Positions 6,132-13,455 of a DNA stretch of 17,084 nt are shown piece after piece. Position 1 is the stretch's first letter. Each line of letters opens with the position of its first letter. Source of the DNA: an uncultured Clostridia bacterium (GTDB lineage Bacteria > Bacillota > Clostridia > Christensenellales > Borkfalkiaceae); contig CALDMH010000019.1 in NCBI GenBank assembly GCA_937915565.1, positions 1 through 17,084 on the forward strand, read 5' to 3'. The notes beneath the pieces were generated by a model. It saw nothing but the letters and a program-made list of their open reading frames with translations, was not told where the DNA came from and ran no database searches. A program made the position numbers and the translations under genes.

Positions 6132-7534
6132 CGGTCAGAAAAACGAAAATAAAAAAACCGCGCGAGATGACCGTGCGGTTTAATCCTATCCGAGGCGTAA
6201 ACGACAAGCTCTCGCCGGAAGCGGGCGGCTACGCTTACGCGCAGATTATGGAAAACTTCGACGTTTCGGACGGAACGCTCGTGCCTGCCGACGGCTTCGA
6301 TTTGTTGGACGAATACGTCGTTCCCGAAGGCAAAATGCCGAGAAAATGCTACCTTTACAAAAAATACAAGACCGACGGCACTCCCGACCACAGGCTCATC
6401 GTTTATTTCGACGACAAATACCTTTACACCTGCCCTTTTGCGGGAGGAACTTTAACCAAAATAAGCGGCGTAACTTTCGACAGCGACCCGCTCGGCGTTC
6501 TTTATAAATACAACAACCAGAACGTTATGATTTTCGCAAAATCGGGCGGCGGACTTTGCATCTACAACGGCTCAACCGTGACGAACGTTCCGAACGCGCC
6601 CGAAATCACGTCGATGTGTATTCATTTCGAGCGTCTTTTCGTCACAACCGCCGGCGCGGAGAACGCGCTTTGGTTTTCCGACGATTTCGACCCCGCAAAC
6701 TGGAACGTTTCTCTTTCCGAGGCGGGCTTTATCGAAATGAACGACCCTGCGGGAGAACTCCTTAAAGTTGTGAGTTTCGGGGATTATCTCTACGTTTTCC
6801 GCACTTACGGAATCACCAGAATTTCCGCTTACAGCGACCAAAGACAGTTTTCCGCAACCAATCTCTTTTTGAGTTCGGGCAAGATTTTTGCCGATTCCGT
6901 TATGGTTTGCGGCGATTGCATTATCTTCGTCGCAACCGACGGAATGTATCGCTTCGACGGCGTGAGCACGCAAAAGATTTCCGACGCGTTTTACGACAGA
7001 ATCGACCCCGACTACCCTTATTGCAAGGGGCAATATTACAACGGTTACGCGTACGTCAGGGTTAAGGTCGGCTACAACGCCGCCGCTGCCGCGGAAATCA
7101 TAAAACTCAACCCCAAAACGCTGGAAGTCACCTTTTTGAACGGCTCGATGTTAAGCGACTTTTTAACCGTGGATTGCGACGGAAAATATAAACTTTACGG
7201 TGCGACGGCGCGGTTTAACCAGCTCTGCGTTCTTAACCAGAAAGACAAGTTGCTTTACGGAGCGAAATTGAAAATGGTTTGGGAAAACGGCGAGAGCGAC
7301 TTCGGAGTTCCCGTGCAAAAAACGCTTAAAAAACTTTCTTTTTACTCAAAAGCCGACGCCACCGCGATTTTGTTCGCCGACGGAGTTAAACACACCTATA
7401 AGGTTAAAGGCAGCGACAAGCCCGTCGTTTTAAAGCCAAACCTGAAAGGCGTGAGATTTAAATTAAGGTTCGAGGCGCGCGAAGTGACTACGCGCATCGC
7501 TTCGCCCGAATTGCAATTGGAGTACTACTTATGA
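6128..7534 (+). CDS. Tail-hub or stabilisation-like protein, predicted beta-propeller
   Basis: This 468-residue protein is rich in short beta strands with recurring hydrophobic-turn patterns such as HRLIVYFDDKYLYTCP, NVMIFAKSGGGLCIYNG, DYLYVFRTYGITRISAY and IIFVATDGMYRFDG, as expected for a beta-propeller. ALWFSDDFDPANWNVSL (180-196) followed by EAGFIEMNDPAG is a motif I associate with podovirus tail-hub or stabilisation proteins (the functional place of P22 gp10). It would close the portal channel and hold packaged DNA. The N-terminus is very basic (VRKTKIKKPREMTVRFNP). It starts at 6128 inside the adaptor stop and ends overlapping the next ATG. Family membership is an inference from motif and gene order. 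Confidence 0.6.
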   Translation: MTVRKTKIKKPREMTVRFNPIRGVNDKLSPEAGGYAYAQIMENFDVSDGTLVPADGFDLLDEYVVPEGKMPRKCYLYKKYKTDGTPDHRLIVYFDDKYLYTCPFAGGTLTKISGVTFDSDPLGVLYKYNNQNVMIFAKSGGGLCIYNGSTVTNVPNAPEITSMCIHFERLFVTTAGAENALWFSDDFDPANWNVSLSEAGFIEMNDPAGELLKVVSFGDYLYVFRTYGITRISAYSDQRQFSATNLFLSSGKIFADSVMVCGDCIIFVATDGMYRFDGVSTQKISDAFYDRIDPDYPYCKGQYYNGYAYVRVKVGYNAAAAAEIIKLNPKTLEVTFLNGSMLSDFLTVDCDGKYKLYGATARFNQLCVLNQKDKLLYGAKLKMVWENGESDFGVPVQKTLKKLSFYSKADATAILFADGVKHTYKVKGSDKPVVLKPNLKGVRFKLRFEAREVTTRIASPELQLEYYL

Positions 7535-8817
7535 ATTCCGAAAAATTTTACGACGAAAAGAATAAACACAACCTGAACGGAACGAATTACGGTCGTATCG
7601 CTTACGACAAAGCCACCGAAAACGAAAAGAAAATTGCCGAGAACGAAAAACGGGAGGAAATTGACGAGTTCGTTACCTTAAAGGAAACCGAGACCGTGGA
7701 CTTACTCTACGGCGACGTTCTGGACAAAGGATTTAAATTCGAGGCCTCCGGCAAAATCGTCACGTTTGAGGCGGACGTTCAACTGCCCGCCTCGGAAACG
7801 ACTTCCGATTCGACTTCCGGAACGACCGATTCGTCTTCCGATTCCGCTTCCGCAACCGATAACGGAACTTCGGACTCCTCCGCCTCGGGCGAAGAAACCG
7901 ACGACGCGGCGACCGTTACGGCGGAAATTTACCTTAACGGCAAAAAAATCGGCGAAAAATCTGCGGCGGACGCGTTTCCGCTTTCGTGCAGGGCAAGAAC
8001 GAAACAGGGCGAAAACGTCGTTTACGTCACCTTAAAGGGCGTTACTTCCAACACAACGGTGACTTTATCCGCAACGGGGCAAATCAAAAAAGCCGCAACC
8101 GAAAAAAGAGTTTATTATATCTACAACGATTACTACGCCGTGAAGTACGACGACACCTTAGCCGTTTTCCATTACGCCGATTCGCAATTCACAAGGGTGT
8201 TCTTCGTGTGCGGACTTAAAGTGAGCAGCGCGTGCTACGACACGAAGGGAGCTATGGTTTACGTTTTGGGAAAACGTTTTTCGGGCAGTCGATTTATCTA
8301 TAAAGTAAACCCGACAACCCGCGAAATCACCCTTATCGACGACGTTTTAAACTATTCGACGGCCACAATCGGGTACATAAGTAAGTTAAGAATATACCAC
8401 GTCATCGGCGGACTGCTTCGCGTCTCCTCGTACGAGTACGGTAACATTCAAAATATGCTTCCGGGAAATACTTACGGCGTGAACGACGTTTACACCGCAT
8501 ACTTCAACAAAGGCTATTACCTGGCGGAAAAAAGAGCGCAGGGCTATTCGTTTTTGAGAAGAACCGCAAGCGGAATTATGGCTTCCACGTATATGGTGCC
8601 GATGAAAAACTATAAAAACGTGCAGGTCAGGTTTAACGATTCGCTCACCGCGCTTTTTGAAATCGGCGACGGCAAGTCGGGAACGTGCTGCTCGAAAATC
8701 GTCAACAAAAATCTGACCGAAATCAAACAACTTTACACGGAATCCTGCGTTACGGAATCGGAAACGCGTCTCGTGGGGTTAAACGGCAGAGTTCCCGTCG
8801 TCATAAGAGAATTGTAA
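7531..8817 (+). CDS. Phage structural protein with beta-rich C-terminus and Ser/Thr-rich insert
   Basis: This 428-residue protein has no recognised family. Residues 1-50 are charged and helical, with NGTNYGRIAYDKATENEKK. Residues about 51-88 and 128-185 together look like one small beta domain (TAEIYLNGKKIG, GENVVYVTLKGV, TTVTLSATGQI). A 40-residue Ser/Thr/Asp/Glu stretch (88-127, bases 7792-7911) interrupts it. Residues about 190-428 are strands with aromatic turns (YYIYNDYYAVKYDDT, GAMVYVLGKRF, GGLLRVSSYEYGN), perhaps a second propeller that partners the preceding protein. The start overlaps the upstream stop by ATGA. A tail or receptor-facing role fits its position; that is inference. The insert resembles the linker of the secreted protein at 10164. 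Confidence 0.6.
   Translation: MNSEKFYDEKNKHNLNGTNYGRIAYDKATENEKKIAENEKREEIDEFVTLKETETVDLLYGDVLDKGFKFEASGKIVTFEADVQLPASETTSDSTSGTTDSSSDSASATDNGTSDSSASGEETDDAATVTAEIYLNGKKIGEKSAADAFPLSCRARTKQGENVVYVTLKGVTSNTTVTLSATGQIKKAATEKRVYYIYNDYYAVKYDDTLAVFHYADSQFTRVFFVCGLKVSSACYDTKGAMVYVLGKRFSGSRFIYKVNPTTREITLIDDVLNYSTATIGYISKLRIYHVIGGLLRVSSYEYGNIQNMLPGNTYGVNDVYTAYFNKGYYLAEKRAQGYSFLRRTASGIMASTYMVPMKNYKNVQVRFNDSLTALFEIGDGKSGTCCSKIVNKNLTEIKQLYTESCVTESETRLVGLNGRVPVVIREL
7792..7911 (+). repeat. Low-complexity Ser/Thr/Asp/Glu-coding insert
   Basis: About 40 codons are mostly Ser, Thr, Asp, Gly and Glu, with near-repeats of 'TSDS' and 'SSDSAS'. They interrupt a beta-rich domain. It is imperfect at the DNA level and stays in frame. 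Confidence 0.75.
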
Positions 8818-8841
8818 CAATAAAATATCGGAGGACAAAAA

Positions 8842-9861
8842 ATGAAAAAGTCTATTAAAGAACGCGATTTTCTCAAAGCTATCGGAATAGCCGACGAGGA
8901 TAACGAAACCAAAGAAAAAAACTTAATGCAAAAATTCACGGACGCCGTTTCCGATTACTTCCGCAGAAATAAAAACGACGGAAAAACGAGCGAAAATCAA
9001 AACGGAGCAAACGTTGCCGAAACCGACGGCGAAGCCAAAACCAAGCTTAAAAACGAACTCGACGACTTAAACACGAAATACGCAAACAACAAAAAACACA
9101 CCTTCGGCGGCGTTACGATAGACGACTACGAACCGAAGGAATACGACGGCAAAACCGACGAGCAAATCCGCAATGAAGCTGCGGGAAAATACCGCTCGGA
9201 CTATAACGGCAAGAAAAACGAACTTATGCAAAAGAGCGAGGCTTCCGTCCGCAAAAAAACGGCGGAATTGAACGACGCCGACGAGGAAAACGCCGAAAAG
9301 AAAGCCGAACTCGATTCCGCATACTTCAACGACTACGAAACCGCCAAAAACTCCGCCGTGAAAAGGGGGCTCGGAAGGTCGTCCATTTTAGAAGGCGTTC
9401 TCGATAACCTCGGCGAATCGCTTGAAAACGACAAAGCCGAAGCGGACGAAAACACCGAAACCAAAAAAAGAAAAATCAAAAACGAGATTGCGGACGTTAA
9501 AAACGAACTTTACGTCAAAATCAAGAATCTCGACGACGATATTGCCGACAAAGTGAACGACGAAATCGAACGGCTCACCGAGATAAGAAACAAGGAAAAG
9601 GCGAAAGTGGACAGCTATAACGAAGCGCAAAAGAAAAAGCGCGACGAAAAAATAAAGGCCGCGGAAGCCAACGGAGTTAAATACGACGAAAAACTCACGA
9701 AGGAATATGCGGAATACTACGGGGATAAATTCAACGCTATTTATTCTTACTACGTCGGGCTCGGGAAAAAGGCTCGCGAGGAAGCCGTGAAAGACAAGGA
9801 CTTTATCGTTCAGAACCTTGACGAAGCAGGCTATAAAAATTTGCTTAACTATCTCAAATAA
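8842..9861 (+). CDS. Charged coiled-coil protein, possible internal virion protein
   Basis: This 339-residue protein consists mostly of long Lys/Glu/Asp/Asn-rich helices (about 55-85, 105-170, 195-310), with heptad-like spacing. A distinct conserved-looking island at 170-190, NSAVKRGLGRSSILEGVL, sits between helices. Similar 'RG-hydrophobic-(G/S)-RSSI' islands are, from memory, found in proteins at the tail end of short-tailed phage structural clusters. A particle-internal or ejection role is therefore plausible, but there is no diagnostic domain. There are no signal peptide or membrane segments and no cysteines. The RBS CGGAGG lies just before the ATG. It is the last gene of the cluster, and a terminator follows at 9907. 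Confidence 0.5.
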   Translation: MKKSIKERDFLKAIGIADEDNETKEKNLMQKFTDAVSDYFRRNKNDGKTSENQNGANVAETDGEAKTKLKNELDDLNTKYANNKKHTFGGVTIDDYEPKEYDGKTDEQIRNEAAGKYRSDYNGKKNELMQKSEASVRKKTAELNDADEENAEKKAELDSAYFNDYETAKNSAVKRGLGRSSILEGVLDNLGESLENDKAEADENTETKKRKIKNEIADVKNELYVKIKNLDDDIADKVNDEIERLTEIRNKEKAKVDSYNEAQKKKRDEKIKAAEANGVKYDEKLTKEYAEYYGDKFNAIYSYYVGLGKKAREEAVKDKDFIVQNLDEAGYKNLLNYLK

Positions 9862-9864
9862 CGC

Positions 9865-9886
9865 CCTATAAGTCGATTATCGGGCA
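9865..9886. repeat. Short intergenic repeat CCTATAAGYCGATTATCG, copy 1
   Basis: It lies immediately after the last capsid-cluster stop codon. The same 22 bases with two changes recur at 11953-11974, and its core TATAAGTCGAT also occurs at 5472-5482 beside the post-capsid hairpin. All copies are in intergenic spaces. Confidence 0.5.
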
Positions 9887-9906
9887 AAATCTAAATCCAT
9901 TAACGA

Positions 9907-9949
9907 GCGGGTGGGAAGCTGTTTTAAGCTTTCCGCCCGCCTTTGCTTT
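9907..9949 (+). terminator. Terminator of the capsid cluster
   Basis: A 14-base stem joins GCGGGTGGGAAGCT (9907-9920) with AGCTTTCCGCCCGC (9927-9940), including two G-U pairs, with a six-base loop. It is followed by the weak tract CTTTGCTTT. It lies 45 bases after the last gene of the cluster. Confidence 0.75.
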
Positions 9950-9982
9950 CCGCGCACATTCCGCATATTAAGTCATTTTTGG

Positions 9983-10011
9983 TTGACACGCGCGCATAAC
10001 GATGATATAAT
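9983..10011 (+). promoter_or_regulatory. Perfect-consensus sigma-A promoter
   Basis: TTGACA (9983-9988) and TATAAT (10006-10011) are separated by exactly 17 bases. Both hexamers are the full consensus. The expected start near 10018 gives a leader of about 145 bases that contains the 32-bp tandem repeats. Confidence 0.93.
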
Positions 10012-10032
10012 ATTCGGGAAAAGCCGAGATTT

Positions 10033-10128
10033 GTCGGGCGGACGTAAAATCGGTCAGGCGTAAAGTCGGGCGGACGTAAAATCGGTCAGGCGTAAAGTCG
10101 GGCGAACGTAAAATCGGTCGGGCGTAAA
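10033..10128 (+). repeat. Three tandem 32-bp repeats in a leader (six 16-bp half units)
   Basis: Units at 10033-10064, 10065-10096 and 10097-10128 are nearly identical: the first two match fully and the third has two changes. Each unit splits into GTCGGGCGGACGTAAA and ATCGGTCAGGCGTAAA, which share a common pattern. The array begins about 15 bases after the expected transcription start of the perfect promoter and ends 35 bases before the ATG at 10164. A 32-base period is about three helical turns, so like half units fall on one DNA face, suggesting an operator array. A role as RNA leader structure is an alternative. Confidence 0.9.
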
Positions 10129-10150
10129 AATAAATATTAAAATCGGCTTT

Positions 10151-10156
10151 GGGGAG
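10151..10156 (+). promoter_or_regulatory. RBS that fixes the start at 10164
   Basis: GGGGAG followed by AAGG lies just upstream of the ATG at 10164. The in-frame TTG at 10149 would place the RBS inside the gene and add residues in front of a typical signal sequence. Confidence 0.8.
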
Positions 10157-10163
10157 AAGGTTT

Positions 10164-11861
10164 ATGAAAAAGATATTGATTATCGTCATTGCGGCCATAG
10201 TCGTTGCGGGGGCGGCGACGGGCATCACGATTGCGGCGGTGAACGGCGGCAATTCGCAAACGAGCTCCGCGTCGGAATCGCAAAGCGTTTCGACCGTTGA
10301 ATCCACGGGCGGAAGCGAACAAGCTTCGGCAGGCGGGCAAACCTCCGAGGAAAGCGGAGACGAACAAACTTCCGAGGAAAGCGGAGACGAACAAACTTCC
10401 GAGGAAAGCGGAGACGAACAGACTTCCGAGGAAAGCGGAGACGAACAGACCTCGACGAGCGAAGAAACTTCCGACGAACCCGCAACGGGAAGCGACGAAG
10501 AAGTTTCCGAAAGCACGAGCGAATCGACTTCCGCCAAGCCGAGCACGATTACTACCGACGAAGCCGTTGAAATTTTGAAAACGGCAATGCAAAAAACGCG
10601 CAATTCGAGCGATATTACGGTGAATTTTATCGAGACGGACGGAAACGGAAAACCGGACGGCGGAACTATTCTCTATTCGTTCTGCGGCGACGGCAGAATG
10701 GTTATTGACGATAAAGATAACTATTTCAAAAACGATTATTACACGATTACGATAGTTGACGGCGGCTATCTTTATCGCGAAATCAACCACGAAAACAATA
10801 AGTGCCGCAGCGAAAGTTTAACGGAAAAAACCACTTTCTTAAACTGCGACGCGATTACGGTTATCTGCGCAAGGGAATATCTTTCGAGCGAGGTTTTCGG
10901 AATAATTCAGGCAACGCCAGAACTCACGGTTAAGAACGGCGTTTACACGCTTAAATACACGCTTTCTTCTTCCAACGTAGAAGCGATAACTTACGTCTTT
11001 GACAAAAACGTGGTGTACTCGATTCTTTGTCTGGAAGGAAGGCAAGGCTATATATACGAATTTAAGCAAAGCTTTGCCGAAGGCGTTTTCAACAGAGCGG
11101 ACGCTTATCTTTCGAGCCTCGAACCCGACGACGAAGAAAGCGGCGGGCAATCGGAAGAAATCGGAGTGCTTGAAAACCTTGACGAAGTTTTGCCCGATTT
11201 GAAAAAATTGATTGCAAAAGCACAAGAAAACGGCGATTTAACGATGCACCTTGAAATGACGTCGACCGGAGAGGACTCCGAACTAAACGGTATTCCTATT
11301 ACGTACTCGTATTGCAACGACGGAAGAATAGTCTTATCTTTAAAGGTCGATTCGGAATATAACGGAACAAAATGCATTGTTTGGACTAAAACCGACAGCA
11401 ATTATTCAGCAACCTCACTCTCCGTCTCAAACGGAATTGAAACGGTTACGAAAGAAACCGTAAACGAAAACGACTTATCATACGATGATTTTAACCTCAT
11501 CGCTTTCGTGTTATTAAATAATTTTATCAATGAATACGAGGCAAATCCGAAAGGAATCGAAGGGGTGACGCAAAAATTTGTTTACCGTCAATATAACGAC
11601 CGCAACGAACTGACTATTCATACGGAAGATAAAAGAGACGGCTCGAATATAAATACGACGTATATATACACCTTTAACGAGGAAAAATTGCTTTCGTTTT
11701 GGGCAAACACGCACGGAACGATGCCCGTTGAAGACGAAAACGGAGAAACGACAGAAACCGGCTACGCCGAAATTACAGCGCAAATGAATTTCTCTTTCGA
11801 TGAAGTTTTTTATAAAGAAACGAGCAAAATGCTTGAAGAAATCGCAAAAAGACAAAATTAA
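10164..11861 (+). CDS. Secreted or membrane-anchored two-domain protein with Ser/Glu-rich linker
   Basis: This is a 565-residue protein. Residues 1-30 (MKKILIIVIAAIVVAGAATG) form a signal peptide or N-terminal anchor without a lipobox cysteine. Residues about 31-128 are a Ser/Thr/Glu/Gly-rich linker containing four exact copies of TSEESGDEQ (60-95). Two similar domains follow, about 131-325 and 340-565. Each starts with a helix (DEAVEILKTAMQK; DLKKLIAKAQENG) and includes a matching strand (ILYSFCGDGRMVI; ITYSYCNDGRIVL). The overall layout of helix plus curved sheet recalls LolA/LppX-like lipid-binding folds, but I see no diagnostic motif. It is monocistronic, with a perfect promoter, a repeat-bearing leader and a strong terminator, so high and regulated expression is likely. 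It acts outside the cytoplasm. Confidence 0.85.
   Translation: MKKILIIVIAAIVVAGAATGITIAAVNGGNSQTSSASESQSVSTVESTGGSEQASAGGQTSEESGDEQTSEESGDEQTSEESGDEQTSEESGDEQTSTSEETSDEPATGSDEEVSESTSESTSAKPSTITTDEAVEILKTAMQKTRNSSDITVNFIETDGNGKPDGGTILYSFCGDGRMVIDDKDNYFKNDYYTITIVDGGYLYREINHENNKCRSESLTEKTTFLNCDAITVICAREYLSSEVFGIIQATPELTVKNGVYTLKYTLSSSNVEAITYVFDKNVVYSILCLEGRQGYIYEFKQSFAEGVFNRADAYLSSLEPDDEESGGQSEEIGVLENLDEVLPDLKKLIAKAQENGDLTMHLEMTSTGEDSELNGIPITYSYCNDGRIVLSLKVDSEYNGTKCIVWTKTDSNYSATSLSVSNGIETVTKETVNENDLSYDDFNLIAFVLLNNFINEYEANPKGIEGVTQKFVYRQYNDRNELTIHTEDKRDGSNINTTYIYTFNEEKLLSFWANTHGTMPVEDENGETTETGYAEITAQMNFSFDEVFYKETSKMLEEIAKRQN
10341..10448 (+). repeat. Four tandem 27-bp coding repeats (TSEESGDEQ)
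   Basis: The units at 10341, 10368, 10395 and 10422 each encode the same nine residues with only a few silent changes. Near-identical DNA indicates recent expansion or ongoing slippage; the unit length keeps the frame. Confidence 0.95.
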
Positions 11862-11887
11862 AAGATAAAACGATTAAAAATTTTAAA

Positions 11888-11929
11888 GCGGCGGCGAGGG
11901 CTTTTAAAAGCCCTCGCCGCCGCATTTTT
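11888..11929. terminator. Strong, probably bidirectional terminator
   Basis: An 18-base perfect inverted repeat (11888-11905 with 11906-11923, GCGGCGGCGAGGGCTTTT and its complement) is followed on the plus strand by ATTTTT. On the minus strand it is followed by TTTAAAATTTTT. It ends the gene at 10164 and could also stop minus-strand transcripts arriving from 12076, although that is about 150 bases away. Confidence 0.9.
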
Positions 11930-11952
11930 GCGCTTAAAAACGCATAAGTCCG

Positions 11953-11974
11953 CCTATAAGCCGATTATCGCGCA
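11953..11974. repeat. Short intergenic repeat CCTATAAGYCGATTATCG, copy 2
   Basis: It matches 20 of 22 bases at 9865-9886. It lies in the convergent intergenic space between the terminator at 11888 and the acyltransferase gene. No function is evident. Confidence 0.5.
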
Positions 11975-12050
11975 ATTTTTATAAGTATCGCTTAACCGAA
12001 TGGAATTCAAATTTCACTCGGCTGACTGCGGGCGGTTGCGTTTCAACCCT

Positions 12051-12073
12051 ATCGAGCCTTAATATGGCTCGAT
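12051..12073. promoter_or_regulatory. Hairpin just after the acyltransferase gene
   Basis: ATCGAGCC (12051-12058) pairs with GGCTCGAT (12066-12073). It lies directly beyond the minus-strand stop at 12076 but lacks a T-tract in that direction. It may protect the mRNA 3' end. The 15 bases at 12012-12026 (TTTCACTCGGCTGAC) are repeated with one change at 12074-12088, spanning the stop codon, so this spacer includes a small duplication. Confidence 0.45.
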
Positions 12074-12075
12074 TT

Positions 12076-13401
12076 TCACTCGGCCGACGATTTGTAATTC
12101 TCGTATAAATATTCGTGCTCCTTAACGGGCTTCCAAACGTTGAAATGAAGCCTGTGCATTTCCTGAACGATAAAATCCATCTTCACCGTTACGGGCTCGT
12201 CCGGAACGAAATCGAAATACTCCTCGTTTATATAAAGGCAAAAATATCGCGTGTTGATATTTTCCACCAAGCGAATATACGTTTTATACGACAAATCGAA
12301 GCGGTAAGGCTCGCCGTTTCTCACGCCCTCGAAGTGAATCCCCTCGTGGTCGAGCGTCATTTCTCCCTCGCCGACGATTTCCGACGACAAAATCTTGCTT
12401 TTCACGGTGTGGTCGGTGGGGATATTTCCTATTTTAACGTGCTGTTTAAACGAAAATTCGGGATTTTCGCAAACTTCCTTTATTATCAGCGACCTTTCCC
12501 ACAACGACCAGTCGGCCAAATGCTTGGGATTATAAAGCGCGGGGGTTCTGTTCGGCTCGAATTCGAGATAATCGTTCAAATGAATTTTAAAGCCGCACGC
12601 GGAACAAGTTATATCGTCGCCCTCGCCGAGCATAGTAAGTTCTTTTCCGCAATCGGGGCATTTATAGCACACCTCGTGCATTTTTTCGCAGCCCTTGCCC
12701 TTCGTATCCCACTTAAATCTATGCTCTCTTTGCCATTCGCAGTCGTTATTTGAAACTTTTTCCTGAATTTTCTCCTCTATTTCCTCAACCGATAAATTTT
12801 TGAGTTGCTCGGAATCGAAAAGCTTATAAACCGTTACCACCGTTTTCCCACCGCCCCTATAATACGGCGAATACACGGGCGCGGCAAGGCTTTGCCCCTG
12901 AAATTTGAAGAAATAAACCGGAACTTTGCATTTTTTGAGCAAACTTCCTATCCCCGGTAAAATCCTCTCGTTATAACCCGTTACGGTTGCCATTCCCTCC
13001 GGCGCGAGCGAAACCATTCCGCCTTGCCTTATTATGGAAAGCATTGCTTTTATCCCCGAAACGTCCACACAAAAGTTCTTTTTGGGCAAAATGTGCATCA
13101 TTTTGAATACTTTTGCAAGGTGACTGCGGAAAAATTCGTTATAAGCGGCAACCATAGAATACCTTATGGGGTAGGTCGTCTTTGAGATATAGGCGTGGTC
13201 CAACCTCGAAAGGTGATTCCACAAAATAAACGCAGGGCCTTTTTCCTTGCGAATATCGTCCTCGTAAATTATTTCCGCATTGTGCTTGCTTAAAGAAATA
13301 TCCGCCATTATCAGGTGATAAAACCAGTTGTAAAATCCGTTCGGGGCTTTATATTTTCTCCTTTCGAGTTGCTGTTGCAACGTAAGCTTTTGTTTTTTCA
13401 T
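12076..13401 (-). CDS. PlsC-type acyltransferase with C-terminal zinc ribbon
   Basis: This 441-residue protein starts with a lysophospholipid acyltransferase-like domain (about 25-215). It contains the HX4D motif as NHLSRLD (His63, Asp68), and LAPEG (132-136) in the place of the usual acceptor-binding 'PEG' block. Such enzymes move an acyl chain from acyl-ACP or acyl-CoA to a glycerolipid or similar alcohol at the membrane. Residues about 245-270 form a zinc ribbon (CPDC with C248 and C251; CSAC with C266 and C269), followed by a beta-rich C-terminal domain to 441 of unknown role. At roughly twice the length of a minimal PlsC domain, it may act on an unusual acceptor. It lies 54 bases after the isomerase-like gene and probably shares its transcript. 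An AAGAGAG precedes the ATG. Confidence 0.8.
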   Translation of the reverse strand: MKKQKLTLQQQLERRKYKAPNGFYNWFYHLIMADISLSKHNAEIIYEDDIRKEKGPAFILWNHLSRLDHAYISKTTYPIRYSMVAAYNEFFRSHLAKVFKMMHILPKKNFCVDVSGIKAMLSIIRQGGMVSLAPEGMATVTGYNERILPGIGSLLKKCKVPVYFFKFQGQSLAAPVYSPYYRGGGKTVVTVYKLFDSEQLKNLSVEEIEEKIQEKVSNNDCEWQREHRFKWDTKGKGCEKMHEVCYKCPDCGKELTMLGEGDDITCSACGFKIHLNDYLEFEPNRTPALYNPKHLADWSLWERSLIIKEVCENPEFSFKQHVKIGNIPTDHTVKSKILSSEIVGEGEMTLDHEGIHFEGVRNGEPYRFDLSYKTYIRLVENINTRYFCLYINEEYFDFVPDEPVTVKMDFIVQEMHRLHFNVWKPVKEHEYLYENYKSSAE

Positions 13402-13455
13402 ACTGCTCTCTTCTTTCGTTTTTTCTCGTTTTTGCCGACGAAATCGGCGTGAAAA

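Noticed and set aside
10033..10128. CRISPR-like array
   Set aside because: The 32-bp units are directly adjacent with no unique spacers, and no cas genes are near.
9968..10603. Minus-strand open frame over the tandem repeats and signal-peptide region
   Set aside because: It runs through the promoter, leader repeats and coding repeats of the real gene; its repetitive peptide is simply the reverse of these repeats. No RBS or independent start signal is seen.
10137..10790. Second minus-strand open frame with repeated LFVSAFLGS peptide
   Set aside because: The repeat is the antisense of the TSEESGDEQ coding repeat, so it is a shadow of the real gene.
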